Positions 1 through 8,274 of a stretch of DNA of 64,000 nucleotides are shown piece after piece. Made by a program: the position numbers and the translations under genes. The first letter of the stretch is position 1. Every line of letters begins with the position of its first letter. The DNA lies in NCBI RefSeq assembly GCF_001424145.1, contig NZ_LMQM01000001.1, positions 434,001-498,000 on the forward strand. The letters are read 5' to 3'. Source of the stretch: Chryseobacterium sp. Leaf404 (GTDB lineage: Bacteria > Bacteroidota > Bacteroidia > Flavobacteriales > Weeksellaceae). Under the pieces are notes generated by a model. That model did not search any database and was not told the DNA's origin. It saw nothing but the letters and a program-made list of their open reading frames with translations.

Positions 1-620
1 ACAGAGTAGTAAATGTAGGAAACAGAATAAAAAATGCAGCAGAGAAGTACTATGCAAGCATCGGCAGACAGGCAGATCTTGCAAATTATCAGTGGGAATT
101 TAATCTAATTCAGGATAAGCAGATCAATGCCTGGTGTATGCCCGGAGGAAAAGTAGCTGTTTACACAGGAATTTTGCCTATTACTAAAGATGATACAGGC
201 TTGGCCGTAGTAATGGGGCACGAGGTTTCTCATGCTCTTGCTGGTCATGGCAATGAAAGGATATCTCAGTCTATGGTGGCTCAGTATGGTGGTCAGATCT
301 TAGGTGGTTCTATTTCAAATGCACAGTGGGCAAAAGTTTTTCAGGCTGCATACCCTATCGGTTCTCAGGTTGCATTGTTGAAATATGGCAGAAATCAGGA
401 ATCTGAAGCAGACCAAATGGGATTATATTTAATGTCTATGGCAGGATATGACCCAAGACAGTCTATCCCATTCTGGCAAAGAATGGAGTCTGCGTCTTCA
501 GGAGCAAGACAGCCGGAATTCCTTTCTACTCACCCTAATCCTGAGACAAGAATCTCCGGTTTAAATAAAAACCTTCCACAGGCTCTGGAATATTACAAAG
601 CTGCCGGAGGAAAGATGTAA
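1..620 (+). CDS. M48 family metalloprotease, 5'-truncated by window edge
   Basis: The frame is open from base 3 with no start in view, so the N-terminus lies outside the window. A methionine at 138 is only internal. The visible part carries the zinc-protease motif HEVSH (in MGHEVSHALAGH), then the third metal ligand in ESEADQMG, and a C-terminal LSTHPNPETRI that is typical of LoiP/BepA-like M48 peptidases. Family members are envelope proteases, usually lipoproteins, that degrade or refold misassembled outer-membrane proteins. The signal or lipobox cannot be checked here. A terminator hairpin follows within 15 bases, so it is the last gene of its transcript. Confidence 0.9.
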   Translation, partial: RVVNVGNRIKNAAEKYYASIGRQADLANYQWEFNLIQDKQINAWCMPGGKVAVYTGILPITKDDTGLAVVMGHEVSHALAGHGNERISQSMVAQYGGQILGGSISNAQWAKVFQAAYPIGSQVALLKYGRNQESEADQMGLYLMSMAGYDPRQSIPFWQRMESASSGARQPEFLSTHPNPETRISGLNKNLPQALEYYKAAGGKM

Positions 621-630
621 ATAAAGACAC

Positions 631-665
631 TGCCTGATTGTAATGGTCGGGCATTTATTTTTTTT
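631..665 (+). terminator. Rho-independent terminator after M48 protease
   Basis: TGCCTGA at 631-637 pairs with TCGGGCA at 647-653 (one G-T wobble), extended by flanking A/T pairs, and is followed by a run of T to about 665. Confidence 0.75.
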
Positions 666-677
666 AAAACAATCACT

Positions 678-995
678 ATGAAAAATTTAACAATTACCGG
701 GATCATACTGTTAGCACTGGCAATCTTACTGTTCTACCTCACTACTGACGGTTTTACAACTGAGCAGATTGGTCTTCCCCACGTAATGGGAATCATGGGA
801 GGCGTAGGAATAGGCTTAATTATCGGAGGTATTGTGGGCTATTCCAGCAAAGGCAGCGCAATAAAAGAGGAACAGCGCCGTAAAGAATATAAAAAACTCC
901 AGCAGGAGAAAGCAGAAATGGACCTTAAAGCTCAGCAAATAGCCCAGCGTGAGGCCGAGCTGAACAGAGAACAAAACAGAAATCCTCAAATTTAA
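678..995 (+). CDS. Small two-helix membrane protein with charged coiled-coil tail
   Basis: A 105-residue protein I do not recognise. Two hydrophobic segments are visible (about residues 5-23 and 34-55, the second rich in Gly: GIMGGVGIGLIIGG). They are followed by a strongly charged helix with Lys/Glu/Gln heptads from about residue 62 to 100, probably a cytoplasmic coiled coil. It lies between two terminators, so it is probably transcribed alone. The stop codon lies inside the loop of its own terminator hairpin. The function is unknown. Confidence 0.7.
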   Translation: MKNLTITGIILLALAILLFYLTTDGFTTEQIGLPHVMGIMGGVGIGLIIGGIVGYSSKGSAIKEEQRRKEYKKLQQEKAEMDLKAQQIAQREAELNREQNRNPQI

Positions 996-1009
996 TTTGA
1001 GGATTTTTT
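981..1009 (+). terminator. Terminator overlapping the stop codon of the small membrane protein
   Basis: Perfect 11-bp stem: AATCCTCAAAT at 981-991 pairs with 995-1005, with loop TTA and then a T run. The upstream stop codon (993-995) sits in the loop. Confidence 0.85.
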
Positions 1010-1029
1010 GTGTTTAAATATAAATAGGA

Positions 1030-1659
1030 TTAAAATTTATAACCAATTCCCACCATAAAAAGGTTAGCTCTGTTGTCATAACGAATAGTTTCTGTATTAC
1101 CGGCACCTCCTACTCTTCGTACAAAATCCCTCTGATCTTTGGTTAAAGCACCTTCATATTTCGCGTTCAGTATAAGACTTTTCAGCTCAATTTGTGCACC
1201 AAACTGATATCCCACGGTGAACTGCTTCTTGGCATTTTCAACAAAATCATTGTAGGTATCTTCCTTAGCCAGATTATAGCTCATTACCGGACCAATAAAC
1301 ACTCCAAGCGTATTACCCAAAACCTTGTGTCCCACCAAAAGCGGAACATCCAATCTGTTATTTTTTACATCAAAGGTAGTATTTGAAACCGGATCTGTAA
1401 ATTCGTTTTTAAAAGTGGTGTAGTATACTTCAGGCATTGCAAAAAATCCTAAAGGTAAATCTACTTTTACAGAAAGACCTGCGTTGAAACCAACACTGTT
1501 ACTTCCTTTGTTCTCAAATGCTGCGGTTGCAGAGTTTGAAATATTTCTCCAGGATGGCGACCCTGTAGGAAAAATTAAATTGGCTTTCCCAGCCAGCGAA
1601 ATCTGTGCAGATGCTGCGACAGAAAAACTTATTAAAGCTATATTAAGAACCTTTTTCAT
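1030..1659 (-). CDS. Outer-membrane beta-barrel (porin-like) protein
   Basis: Starting at the ATG at 1659 gives a clean signal peptide (MKKVLNIALISFSVAASAQ) and a mature protein of about 190 residues made of alternating amphipathic strands, ending in GIGYKF with a C-terminal aromatic as expected of a BamA substrate. An in-frame extension to 1707 is possible on paper but would bury the signal peptide. The start codon lies inside the 3' end of the upstream ABC ATPase gene (17-nt overlap), so it is probably the last gene of the MlaE/MlaF-type operon. The fold is an OprF/PorT-like small barrel and the ligand is unknown. Confidence 0.8.
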   Translation of the reverse strand: MKKVLNIALISFSVAASAQISLAGKANLIFPTGSPSWRNISNSATAAFENKGSNSVGFNAGLSVKVDLPLGFFAMPEVYYTTFKNEFTDPVSNTTFDVKNNRLDVPLLVGHKVLGNTLGVFIGPVMSYNLAKEDTYNDFVENAKKQFTVGYQFGAQIELKSLILNAKYEGALTKDQRDFVRRVGGAGNTETIRYDNRANLFMVGIGYKF

Positions 1660-2458
1660 TTTCGTCAATATTAGTGATTGTATTTTCAATCGTTTTGTTA
1701 TTTTCAAGCATGTACTCCCTCAATTCTTTAAATAATTCTGATGAATAAACGAAGTCAATCAGATTTTTATTGCCTGCAGTAATGAGGATATCTTTATCGC
1801 CTTCCCATTCTTTAATTCCTAATCTCAGATAAACGATTTTCTGGCCAATCGTCATTACCGAGTTCATATCGTGGGTATTAATGATGGTTGTAGTGTCGTA
1901 TTCCTGTGTAATTTCCACCAAAAGATCATCAATCACGTTTGATGTGTAGGGATCTAATCCTGAATTGGGTTCGTCACAGAACAGATATTTCGGGTGATTT
2001 ACAATCGCTCTGGCAATCGCCACACGTTTCTGCATTCCTCCGGAAATTTCAGAGGGAAACTTTCTGTTGGCTTTATCCAAATGTACTCTTCCGATTACCT
2101 CAAAAACCCTTCTCTTTTTCTCTCTGAAAGTAAGATTGGTAAACATATCGAGCGGAAACATAATATTTTCTTCCACCGTCATGGAGTCAAAAAGTGCACT
2201 TCCCTGAAACAGTGTTCCAATTTCTGAACGAAGCTGCTGCTTTTCTTCACGGTTCATAACGTTAATATCTCTCCCGTCAAACAGAATTTCCCCTGATGAT
2301 GGCTGGAAAACATTCAGTAAACTTTTCAGAAAAACGGTTTTTCCGGATCCACTCTGCCCGATTATCAGGTTTGTTTTGCCTTTTTCGAAGGTGGTTGAAA
2401 TTCCTTTAAGCACTTCAACATCACCAAAACTCTTTTTAAGATTTTTTACCTCGATCAT
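1643..2458 (-). CDS. ABC transporter ATP-binding protein, MlaF-type
   Basis: With the ATG at 2458 the protein is 271 residues. Walker A is GQSGSGKT (residues 34-41), the signature is SGGMQKR and Walker B is YLFCDEPNSGLDP. The SGGMQKR signature and short C-terminal extension are typical of MlaF/Mkl ATPases that power phospholipid transport between the membranes. The start was chosen because it overlaps the permease stop as ATGA (2456-2460) and begins directly at the conserved MIEVKNLKKSF. It pairs with the MlaE-like permease upstream. No MCE-domain (MlaD) gene is next to it in the window; a barrel gene follows instead. Confidence 0.92.
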   Translation of the reverse strand: MIEVKNLKKSFGDVEVLKGISTTFEKGKTNLIIGQSGSGKTVFLKSLLNVFQPSSGEILFDGRDINVMNREEKQQLRSEIGTLFQGSALFDSMTVEENIMFPLDMFTNLTFREKKRRVFEVIGRVHLDKANRKFPSEISGGMQKRVAIARAIVNHPKYLFCDEPNSGLDPYTSNVIDDLLVEITQEYDTTTIINTHDMNSVMTIGQKIVYLRLGIKEWEGDKDILITAGNKNLIDFVYSSELFKELREYMLENNKTIENTITNIDENEKGS

Positions 2459-3210
2459 CAGCTTAATATTATTTGCGTTAAAAGTAATTCTGAAATAATG
2501 ATGAAGACCATCGTCCAAACTACAGCCTGTGTACTTGCTCTACCCACCTCCAGTGAACCTCCTTTCACGTTATACCCAAAGTACGATGGAACAGAAGCGA
2601 TCACAAAAGCAAAAACAATCGTTTTGGCGAAAGCATAGTAAATGAAAAGATTAGGCATATACATCTGAATTCCGGCAATATAATCTGCGGTTGTCCAGCT
2701 ACCCGTAATGATTCCTGCGATGTATCCTCCTAAAATACCGAAAACGATACTGATGGCAATCAAAATAGGATTAAAAATCAGACAGGCGAGTATTTTAGGT
2801 AAAATCAGAAAGTTTGGAGAATTTACTCCCATAATATCTAAAGCATCAATCTGTTCAGAAACACGCATTGTACCGATAGTTGAGGCAATATAGGAACCTA
2901 CTTTTCCTGCCAGAATAAGACTGATAATAGTAGGAGCAAATTCTAGTACCAAAACCGCTTTGGTTGCATACCCTACAAAGGCAGGCGGAATGGGGAACGA
3001 AGACGCATCGAAGTTATTAAACATCTGTATGGCCACTACAGCCCCCACGAATATCGAAGTGAAGATCACGAGCCCAAATGAGTTGACTCCCAAATCATTG
3101 ATTTCACGCATAAACAACTTCCAGAAAACCCTCATTTTCTGGGGCTTCTGAAGAGATTTACCGATCAGGATCATGTATTCTCCTATGGCTGTAAAAAACT
3201 TTTTTAACAT
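2458..3210 (-). CDS. MlaE-family ABC permease (lipid transport)
   Basis: A 250-residue inner-membrane protein with the MlaE/TTC0330 layout: an amphipathic N-terminal helix, about five membrane segments, the conserved FVGAVVAIQ and LAGKVGSYIASTIGTMRVSEQIDAL motifs (the latter the coupling loop) and a Gly-rich GYNVKGGSLEVG loop. In the Mla system the permease dimer sits with two MlaF ATPases and moves phospholipids. It overlaps the ATPase gene by the ATGA junction, so expression is coupled. It is the first gene of the minus-strand operon. Confidence 0.92.
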   Translation of the reverse strand: MLKKFFTAIGEYMILIGKSLQKPQKMRVFWKLFMREINDLGVNSFGLVIFTSIFVGAVVAIQMFNNFDASSFPIPPAFVGYATKAVLVLEFAPTIISLILAGKVGSYIASTIGTMRVSEQIDALDIMGVNSPNFLILPKILACLIFNPILIAISIVFGILGGYIAGIITGSWTTADYIAGIQMYMPNLFIYYAFAKTIVFAFVIASVPSYFGYNVKGGSLEVGRASTQAVVWTMVFIIISELLLTQIILS

Positions 3211-3291
3211 TCTGCTAAATTATGCTATTTTTATTTATTTTAAGGACGCTGAAAGTAAGATTGCCATAAACTTTTACAGCTTTTAAGCATT

Positions 3292-4659
3292 CTATCCTGC
3301 ATTTTCATCTCCTTTAATCACCAGCAAAACGGTCTTAAAAATGATGACTAAATCTAAAACAAAACTCCAGTTTCTCACATAGAATGCGTCTGCCAAAATT
3401 CTTTTATTCATCTCCACTTCCCCATCACCGGAATCTCCCCGTAAACCGTTCACCTGTGCAAGCCCTGTAATACCGGGGTTTACCAGACTTCTCAGGCTGT
3501 AGCGTCCAATTTTTGGCTTATAGTGATCATCCACCGCAATCATGTGAGGTCTGGGACCCACCACAGACATTTCACCTTTCAGAACGTTTAAAAACTGTGG
3601 CATCTCATCAAGGCTTGTTTTTCTCAGAAATTTACCAATTTTTGTGATCCGTTTATCGTTCTTTTCGGTGGTTTTTGTATATGAATCTTCGTTCACCACC
3701 ATTGTTCTGAATTTTAAACAGCTGAACATCCCTTCCTGAAAACCATATCTTTTCTGAACAAAAAAAACTGGACCTTTGGATGACAGTTTGATTAAAATGG
3801 CAATCAGCGGAAACATCCACGAACAGATTAATAGCAAAACAAAGACCGAAAAAATAATGTCGAAACTGCGTTTCAGAATATAATTAGAAAAATAATCTAA
3901 CGGATATTTTGCCTGCTTTAAAACAGGCTGTGTTTTGATATATGAAAGATCATAGAGAAAAAACTCGTTCTGGGATAAAGAAGGCACCAGCGTGATGTTT
4001 ACTTTGTTTTCTTCTGCAAGCCTGTAGATTGATTCTTCAGTCTGCTGATCCAGTGAGTTCTGCGTGGGAATGAATACGGTATGTATACCATTTTTTTTCC
4101 AGAACTGAGTTAAAGAACTGCTCTGCGGAGATCTTTCATATTCAAATATTTTATATCCAAAATCTTTTCTTTCCGTCAGAATATTTCTTAAAACTTCGGT
4201 GGATGAATTTTCTTCAAGAAACATGACATTCCGGTGATTGACGCCGCGGGATCTCAGAAATTTAATTCCGAAATAAATAACTGATTTTGAAAACACTACA
4301 AAAACAAACAGATACAGCGACAGCCAAGCCAGCTCACTTCTGAAAAACTGATTGTTGCTCACCTTTCTGATGAGTACCAAACCAATTACAAAAAGAATAA
4401 ACTGAACAATAATTCGTTCTATAAACAGCGTGTAAGTGAGATTTCTGGGGATGTTGTAAATCTTTGTGCGGCCACTCAGGAGCAGCCAGAAGGAAATCAG
4501 CAAGATCAGCGGGAAAGAATTTTCGTACCAGAGATTGATGTCGTGAATGAGATTTGAATTCCTGCTCAGATAGAAAAAAATAAATACCGATGCGAGTACC
4601 AGAAGGTCTAGCAAAACAATAATTATTTTTAAATATCTGGAATACCGTATTCTCTGCAT
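3292..4659 (-). CDS. Polyprenyl glycosylphosphotransferase (WcaJ/WbaP-like sugar transferase)
   Basis: A 455-residue protein with four N-terminal membrane helices, a central cytoplasmic CoA-binding-like domain and a C-terminal bacterial sugar-transferase domain starting near residue 262 (KRSFDIIFSV). Key motifs are PVFFVQKRYGFQEG, CLKFRTM, KTSLDEMPQFLNVLKGEMS and VGPRP. Such enzymes move a sugar 1-phosphate to undecaprenyl phosphate and start exopolysaccharide or O-antigen units at the inner membrane. The usual glycosyltransferase cluster is not next to it, so it is an orphan initiator whose sugar cannot be deduced. Confidence 0.9.
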   Translation of the reverse strand: MQRIRYSRYLKIIIVLLDLLVLASVFIFFYLSRNSNLIHDINLWYENSFPLILLISFWLLLSGRTKIYNIPRNLTYTLFIERIIVQFILFVIGLVLIRKVSNNQFFRSELAWLSLYLFVFVVFSKSVIYFGIKFLRSRGVNHRNVMFLEENSSTEVLRNILTERKDFGYKIFEYERSPQSSSLTQFWKKNGIHTVFIPTQNSLDQQTEESIYRLAEENKVNITLVPSLSQNEFFLYDLSYIKTQPVLKQAKYPLDYFSNYILKRSFDIIFSVFVLLLICSWMFPLIAILIKLSSKGPVFFVQKRYGFQEGMFSCLKFRTMVVNEDSYTKTTEKNDKRITKIGKFLRKTSLDEMPQFLNVLKGEMSVVGPRPHMIAVDDHYKPKIGRYSLRSLVNPGITGLAQVNGLRGDSGDGEVEMNKRILADAFYVRNWSFVLDLVIIFKTVLLVIKGDENAG

Positions 4660-4695
4660 CGCGTACTGAAAACTTAGGGGCTAAGATAGCTAATT

Positions 4696-5325
4696 TTAAG
4701 GAATATTCAGATATTTGTGAGTTTGCACAGAAGCCTGCCAGCGCGGATTTGCAAGAATAAAATCTGTAATTTTAGGATAAATTTCGTCACGTTTGCTCCA
4801 CTCACTCTGAAGATATAATTTACAGTTTCCCGAAACTTTTGCAGCCTGCTCTTCGGCAAATTTCAAGTCATTGTTATTAAAAACAATCACCTTTAATTCA
4901 TGAGCTTTCTGATAAATTTCTTCTTTCGGAAGTCCGGTTTTTTTTGGTGAAAGTGTGATCCAGTCCAGTTGTCCGCTCATGGGATAAGCTCCTGAAGTTT
5001 CGATATGAACGGTGCAGCCCAATTCTTTGAGCCTTCCGGTTAACACATCCAGATTCCACATCAATGGTTCGCCACCTGTCAAAACAATAATTTTACAATG
5101 GCTGGCAGCAGTTTCTGCAATTTCCTCAGCATTCATTAAAGGGTGAAGCGCAGGATCCCAGCTTTCTTTCACATCACACCAATGGCAACCGACATCGCAA
5201 CCGCCCAGCCTGATGAAGTAAGCCGCTTTTCCTGTATGCGCACCTTCCCCCTGAATAGTGTAAAAATGCTCCATCACCGGGAGCATTTTACCTTCTTTTA
5301 ATAATATATCTTCTACTAAATCCAT
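4696..5325 (-). CDS. queE: 7-carboxy-7-deazaguanine synthase (queuosine pathway)
   Basis: A 209-residue radical-SAM enzyme. The [4Fe-4S] cysteines are C43, C47 and C50 (CDVGCHWC), preceded by the substrate loop YTIQGEGAHTG and followed by LTGGEPLMW for SAM binding. It converts carboxy-tetrahydropterin to 7-carboxy-7-deazaguanine, the ring-contraction step toward queuosine in tRNA. Other queuosine genes are not in the window. The length matches the Bacteroidota subtype. It lies upstream of the sugar-transferase gene with a gap of about 36 bases, but the functions are unrelated. Confidence 0.92.
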   Translation of the reverse strand: MDLVEDILLKEGKMLPVMEHFYTIQGEGAHTGKAAYFIRLGGCDVGCHWCDVKESWDPALHPLMNAEEIAETAASHCKIIVLTGGEPLMWNLDVLTGRLKELGCTVHIETSGAYPMSGQLDWITLSPKKTGLPKEEIYQKAHELKVIVFNNNDLKFAEEQAAKVSGNCKLYLQSEWSKRDEIYPKITDFILANPRWQASVQTHKYLNIP

Positions 5326-5329
5326 TTTT

Positions 5330-5375
5330 CCTCTCCCTAAATCCCTCTCTATAGGAGCGGGACTTTTCCCACCTC
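5330..5375. repeat. Short hairpin-forming leader, likely dispersed intergenic repeat
   Basis: The segment in front of queE contains TCCC and CTC paired with GAG and GGGA around a TATAG loop (5342-5362), next to a purine/pyrimidine-skewed stretch. From memory, similar 'ccctctcc...ggagaggga' stretches recur between genes in Chryseobacterium, but only one copy is in this window, so the repeat status is inferred. Confidence 0.35.
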
Positions 5376-5398
5376 CAAAAAAGAAAGTTTTTGTTTAA

Positions 5399-6283
5399 TT
5401 AATCGTTGTAAACCGAAGTTTTGTAGGCAATGATGGTGTTTTTCATCAACATTGCTCTTGTCATTGGCCCTACTCCTCCCGGAACCGGCGTGATCCAGCT
5501 TGCTTTTTCGGCACAGCTGTCGAAATCAACGTCACCTGCCAGATAATATCCTTTTGGGGAATCGTCATCCACTCTTGTAATTCCCACGTCAACAATTACT
5601 GCTCCGTCTTTGATCATTTCACCTTTCAAAAAATGTGGATCTCCTAAAGCTGTAATCACGATGTCTGCTTTTTTCGTGTATTCTTCGATGTCTTTTGTGT
5701 AAGAGTGCGTCAAAGTAACCGTAGAATTTCCAGGAAAATCTTTTCTTCCCATCAAAATACTCATCGGTCTTCCTACTATCTTACTTCTACCGATGATTAC
5801 ACAGTCTTTACCTTTCGTTTCGATATTGTATCTTTCCAATAAAGTTAAAATTCCGAATGGCGTTGCAGGTAAGAATGTATCCATTTCCAAAGCCATTTTC
5901 CCGAAATTTGTTGGGTGGAAACCGTCAACATCTTTTCGTGGATCAATTGCGTTGATGATTTTTTCCTGATCAATTTGGTCTGGTAAAGGCAACTGAACGA
6001 TAAATCCATCTACAGACTTGTCTTTATTAAGTTCCTCAATTTTCTCCAGCAATTCAGATTCTGAAACTGTGCTGGAAAATTTAATTAAACTTGATTGAAA
6101 ACCAACTTCTTCACAATCTTTCACTTTTGCATTTACATAAGCTTTGCTTGCACCGTTGTTTCCGACAAGAATTGCCACCAAATGCGGAGCTCTTCGTTTG
6201 CTTTCTATAATTTTATCAACTTCAACCTTGATTTCTGCTTTTATTTCTTTGGAAACTTTTAATCCGTCAAGAATTTCTGCCAT
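5399..6283 (-). CDS. folD: Bifunctional methylenetetrahydrofolate dehydrogenase/cyclohydrolase
   Basis: The 294-residue length is standard. Seen are AYVNAKVKDCEE with the catalytic Tyr/Lys pair, the signature DGFIVQLPLPDQI, DPRKDVDGFHPTNFG, the NAD(P)-binding GRSKIVGRPM and the C-terminal PGGVGPMTRAMLM. FolD interconverts 5,10-methylene-THF and 10-formyl-THF in the cytoplasm and supplies one-carbon units for purines and formyl-Met. It is on the same strand as pgi (112 bases upstream) and queE; the functions are unrelated. Confidence 0.97.
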   Translation of the reverse strand: MAEILDGLKVSKEIKAEIKVEVDKIIESKRRAPHLVAILVGNNGASKAYVNAKVKDCEEVGFQSSLIKFSSTVSESELLEKIEELNKDKSVDGFIVQLPLPDQIDQEKIINAIDPRKDVDGFHPTNFGKMALEMDTFLPATPFGILTLLERYNIETKGKDCVIIGRSKIVGRPMSILMGRKDFPGNSTVTLTHSYTKDIEEYTKKADIVITALGDPHFLKGEMIKDGAVIVDVGITRVDDDSPKGYYLAGDVDFDSCAEKASWITPVPGGVGPMTRAMLMKNTIIAYKTSVYND

Positions 6284-6395
6284 TTTTACTTTTATTTTTT
6301 ACTTTTATTAAATTTTAAGTTCAGTTCTAGCTATAATTCAAAATATTTATGCATCGTATTTTTAAAGCCAATAGCAATAAGCTAGATGCCAGAAG

Positions 6396-8036
6396 CTATT
6401 TGTTTGATTTATAATAATTAATCAACCCATTCGTGGAACTATCATGAGAAGTGACTTCCTCATTATTTTCCAATTCGGGTAAGATTTTATTGGCTAAAAC
6501 CTTCCCTAATTCAACCCCAAACTGATCAAAACTGAAAATATTCCAGATGACACCCTGTACAAATATTTTGTGCTCATACATCGCAATCAACTGACCCAAT
6601 GAAAAAGGAGTTAGTTCTTTGATTAACAATGAGTTTGTAGGTGTATTTCCGTGGAAGACTTTGTAATTTAATAAGAAATCAATCTCTTCTTCAGATTTCC
6701 CTGAAGATTTTAATTCTGCTTCTACTTCCTCTTCATTTTTGCCGAAAGCCAGAGCTTCAGTCTGAGCAAAGAAGTTTGCCAATAATTTATCCTGATGATC
6801 AGAAACTTCATTTGGACTTTTCGCATAAGCAATAAAATCCGCAGGAATCAATTCTGTTCCCTGATGAATTAACTGGTAAAAAGCGTGCTGTCCGTTTGTT
6901 CCAGGTTCGCCCCAAATGATTGGTCCCGTTTCATATTCCACAAATTCTCCGTTTCTGTCAACACATTTTCCGTTGCTTTCCATATCGCCTTGTTGAAGAT
7001 ATGCTGCAAACCTGTCTAAATATTGAGAGTAAGGAAGAATTGCATGAGTTGTTGCTGCATAAAAATTACGGTACCAAATTCCTAAAAGCCCCATCAAAAC
7101 AGGAACGTTTTCTGAAAAATCTGCCGTTTGAAAATGCTGATCTGTATCTTCAGCACCTTTTAATAACTGTTCGAAATTGTCATATCCTACAGCAAGTACG
7201 ATGCTTAGACCGATTGCACTCCACAAAGAATATCTTCCGCCAACCCAATCCCAGAATTCGAAGATGTTTTCTTCTGCAATTCCGAAGTCTTTAACCGACT
7301 GAACATTAGTGGATAAAGCAACAAAATGTTTTGCTACATCTTCCTGTTTTCCGGCTTTCAAGAACCAGTCTTTAGCAGAGTTTGCATTCGTCATTGTCTC
7401 CTGCGTCGTGAACGTTTTTGAAGCAATGATGAATAAAGTTGTTTCAGGATTTAAGTCTTTTACAACTTCTGCGATATGATTTCCATCTACATTAGAAACA
7501 AAATGAATGTTTAATCTTGTTTTAAAATGCTTCAAAGCAGAAACAACCATTACAGGTCCCAAATCTGAACCACCAATTCCAATATTGACAACATCTGTAA
7601 TTTCTTTTCCGCTGAAACCTTTGTGATTTCCTGAAATAATGTTTTCAGAAAAAGATTTCATGTGATCCAAAACTCTTTTGATCTGAGGTTTGATATTTTC
7701 CCCGTCTACCAAAATTTCTTTACCTGAAAAGTCTCTTAATGCCGTGTGAAGAACTGCTCTACCTTCTGTTTCGTTGATTTTATCTCCTGAAAACATTTTA
7801 TTGATAGCTTCCCTCAACTGACATTCTACCGCAAGATTTAATAATAATTCTTTAGTTCTTGAATCAATTAAATTTTTAGAATAATCGAAAATATAATTTT
7901 CTTTTTTGATAGAAAACTCTTCAAAACGATTCGGATTGTACTGAAAAAGACTTCTCAGTTCGAAGTCGTTGTCGCCAAAATGTTCATCAAGAGAGACCCA
8001 GCTGTCGGTTTGTGTAGGATTTATTTTAGATAGCAT
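6396..8036 (-). CDS. pgi: Glucose-6-phosphate isomerase
   Basis: 546 residues, the full-length form. The phosphate-binding [15 protein letters not shown], the signature [32 protein letters not shown] with the catalytic His, and the C-terminal [16 protein letters not shown] are all present. It interconverts glucose-6-P and fructose-6-P in glycolysis and gluconeogenesis. A TAnnTTTG-type -7 element (TAAATTTG on the minus strand, 8113-8120) lies about 77 bases upstream of the ATG, but without a well-spaced TTG. Confidence 0.97.
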   Translation of the reverse strand: MLSKINPTQTDSWVSLDEHFGDNDFELRSLFQYNPNRFEEFSIKKENYIFDYSKNLIDSRTKELLLNLAVECQLREAINKMFSGDKINETEGRAVLHTALRDFSGKEILVDGENIKPQIKRVLDHMKSFSENIISGNHKGFSGKEITDVVNIGIGGSDLGPVMVVSALKHFKTRLNIHFVSNVDGNHIAEVVKDLNPETTLFIIASKTFTTQETMTNANSAKDWFLKAGKQEDVAKHFVALSTNVQSVKDFGIAEENIFEFWDWVGGRYSLWSAIGLSIVLAVGYDNFEQLLKGAEDTDQHFQTADFSENVPVLMGLLGIWYRNFYAATTHAILPYSQYLDRFAAYLQQGDMESNGKCVDRNGEFVEYETGPIIWGEPGTNGQHAFYQLIHQGTELIPADFIAYAKSPNEVSDHQDKLLANFFAQTEALAFGKNEEEVEAELKSSGKSEEEIDFLLNYKVFHGNTPTNSLLIKELTPFSLGQLIAMYEHKIFVQGVIWNIFSFDQFGVELGKVLANKILPELENNEEVTSHDSSTNGLINYYKSNK

Positions 8037-8240
8037 ATTTAAATTTTGAATTAGAATTGAGGAGTAAATTTGAACAAATTATCCTCAAATCCGGTTGATA
8101 AATTCCGATTGACAAATTTACGGAATTTTCGGGCAATGATGTTAATTGTGGATTAAAAATCAGTCCCTACGTTTTGTAATATCAAATGAGATCAGTTGCT
8201 CATGATAGATGTTAAAAGTTTTGATTGAATAAAAAACTCT

Positions 8241-8248
8241 TAGATTTG
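8241..8248 (+). promoter_or_regulatory. -7 promoter element for the GH125 gene
   Basis: TAGATTTG fits the Bacteroidota consensus TAnnTTTG and ends 26 bases before the ATG at 8275. A TTTTG 17 bases upstream could act as the -33 element. Confidence 0.45.
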
Positions 8249-8274
8249 GAATAAAAATTTTAAACCAATCAAAA

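Noticed and set aside
1660..1707. Longer N-terminus for the barrel protein at 1030
   Set aside because: It would place 16 residues before a normal signal peptide and lies fully in the ATPase gene.
6284..6395. Inverted ATAGC/GCTAT motifs between folD and pgi
   Set aside because: Short and imperfect; no T run and no second clear copy.
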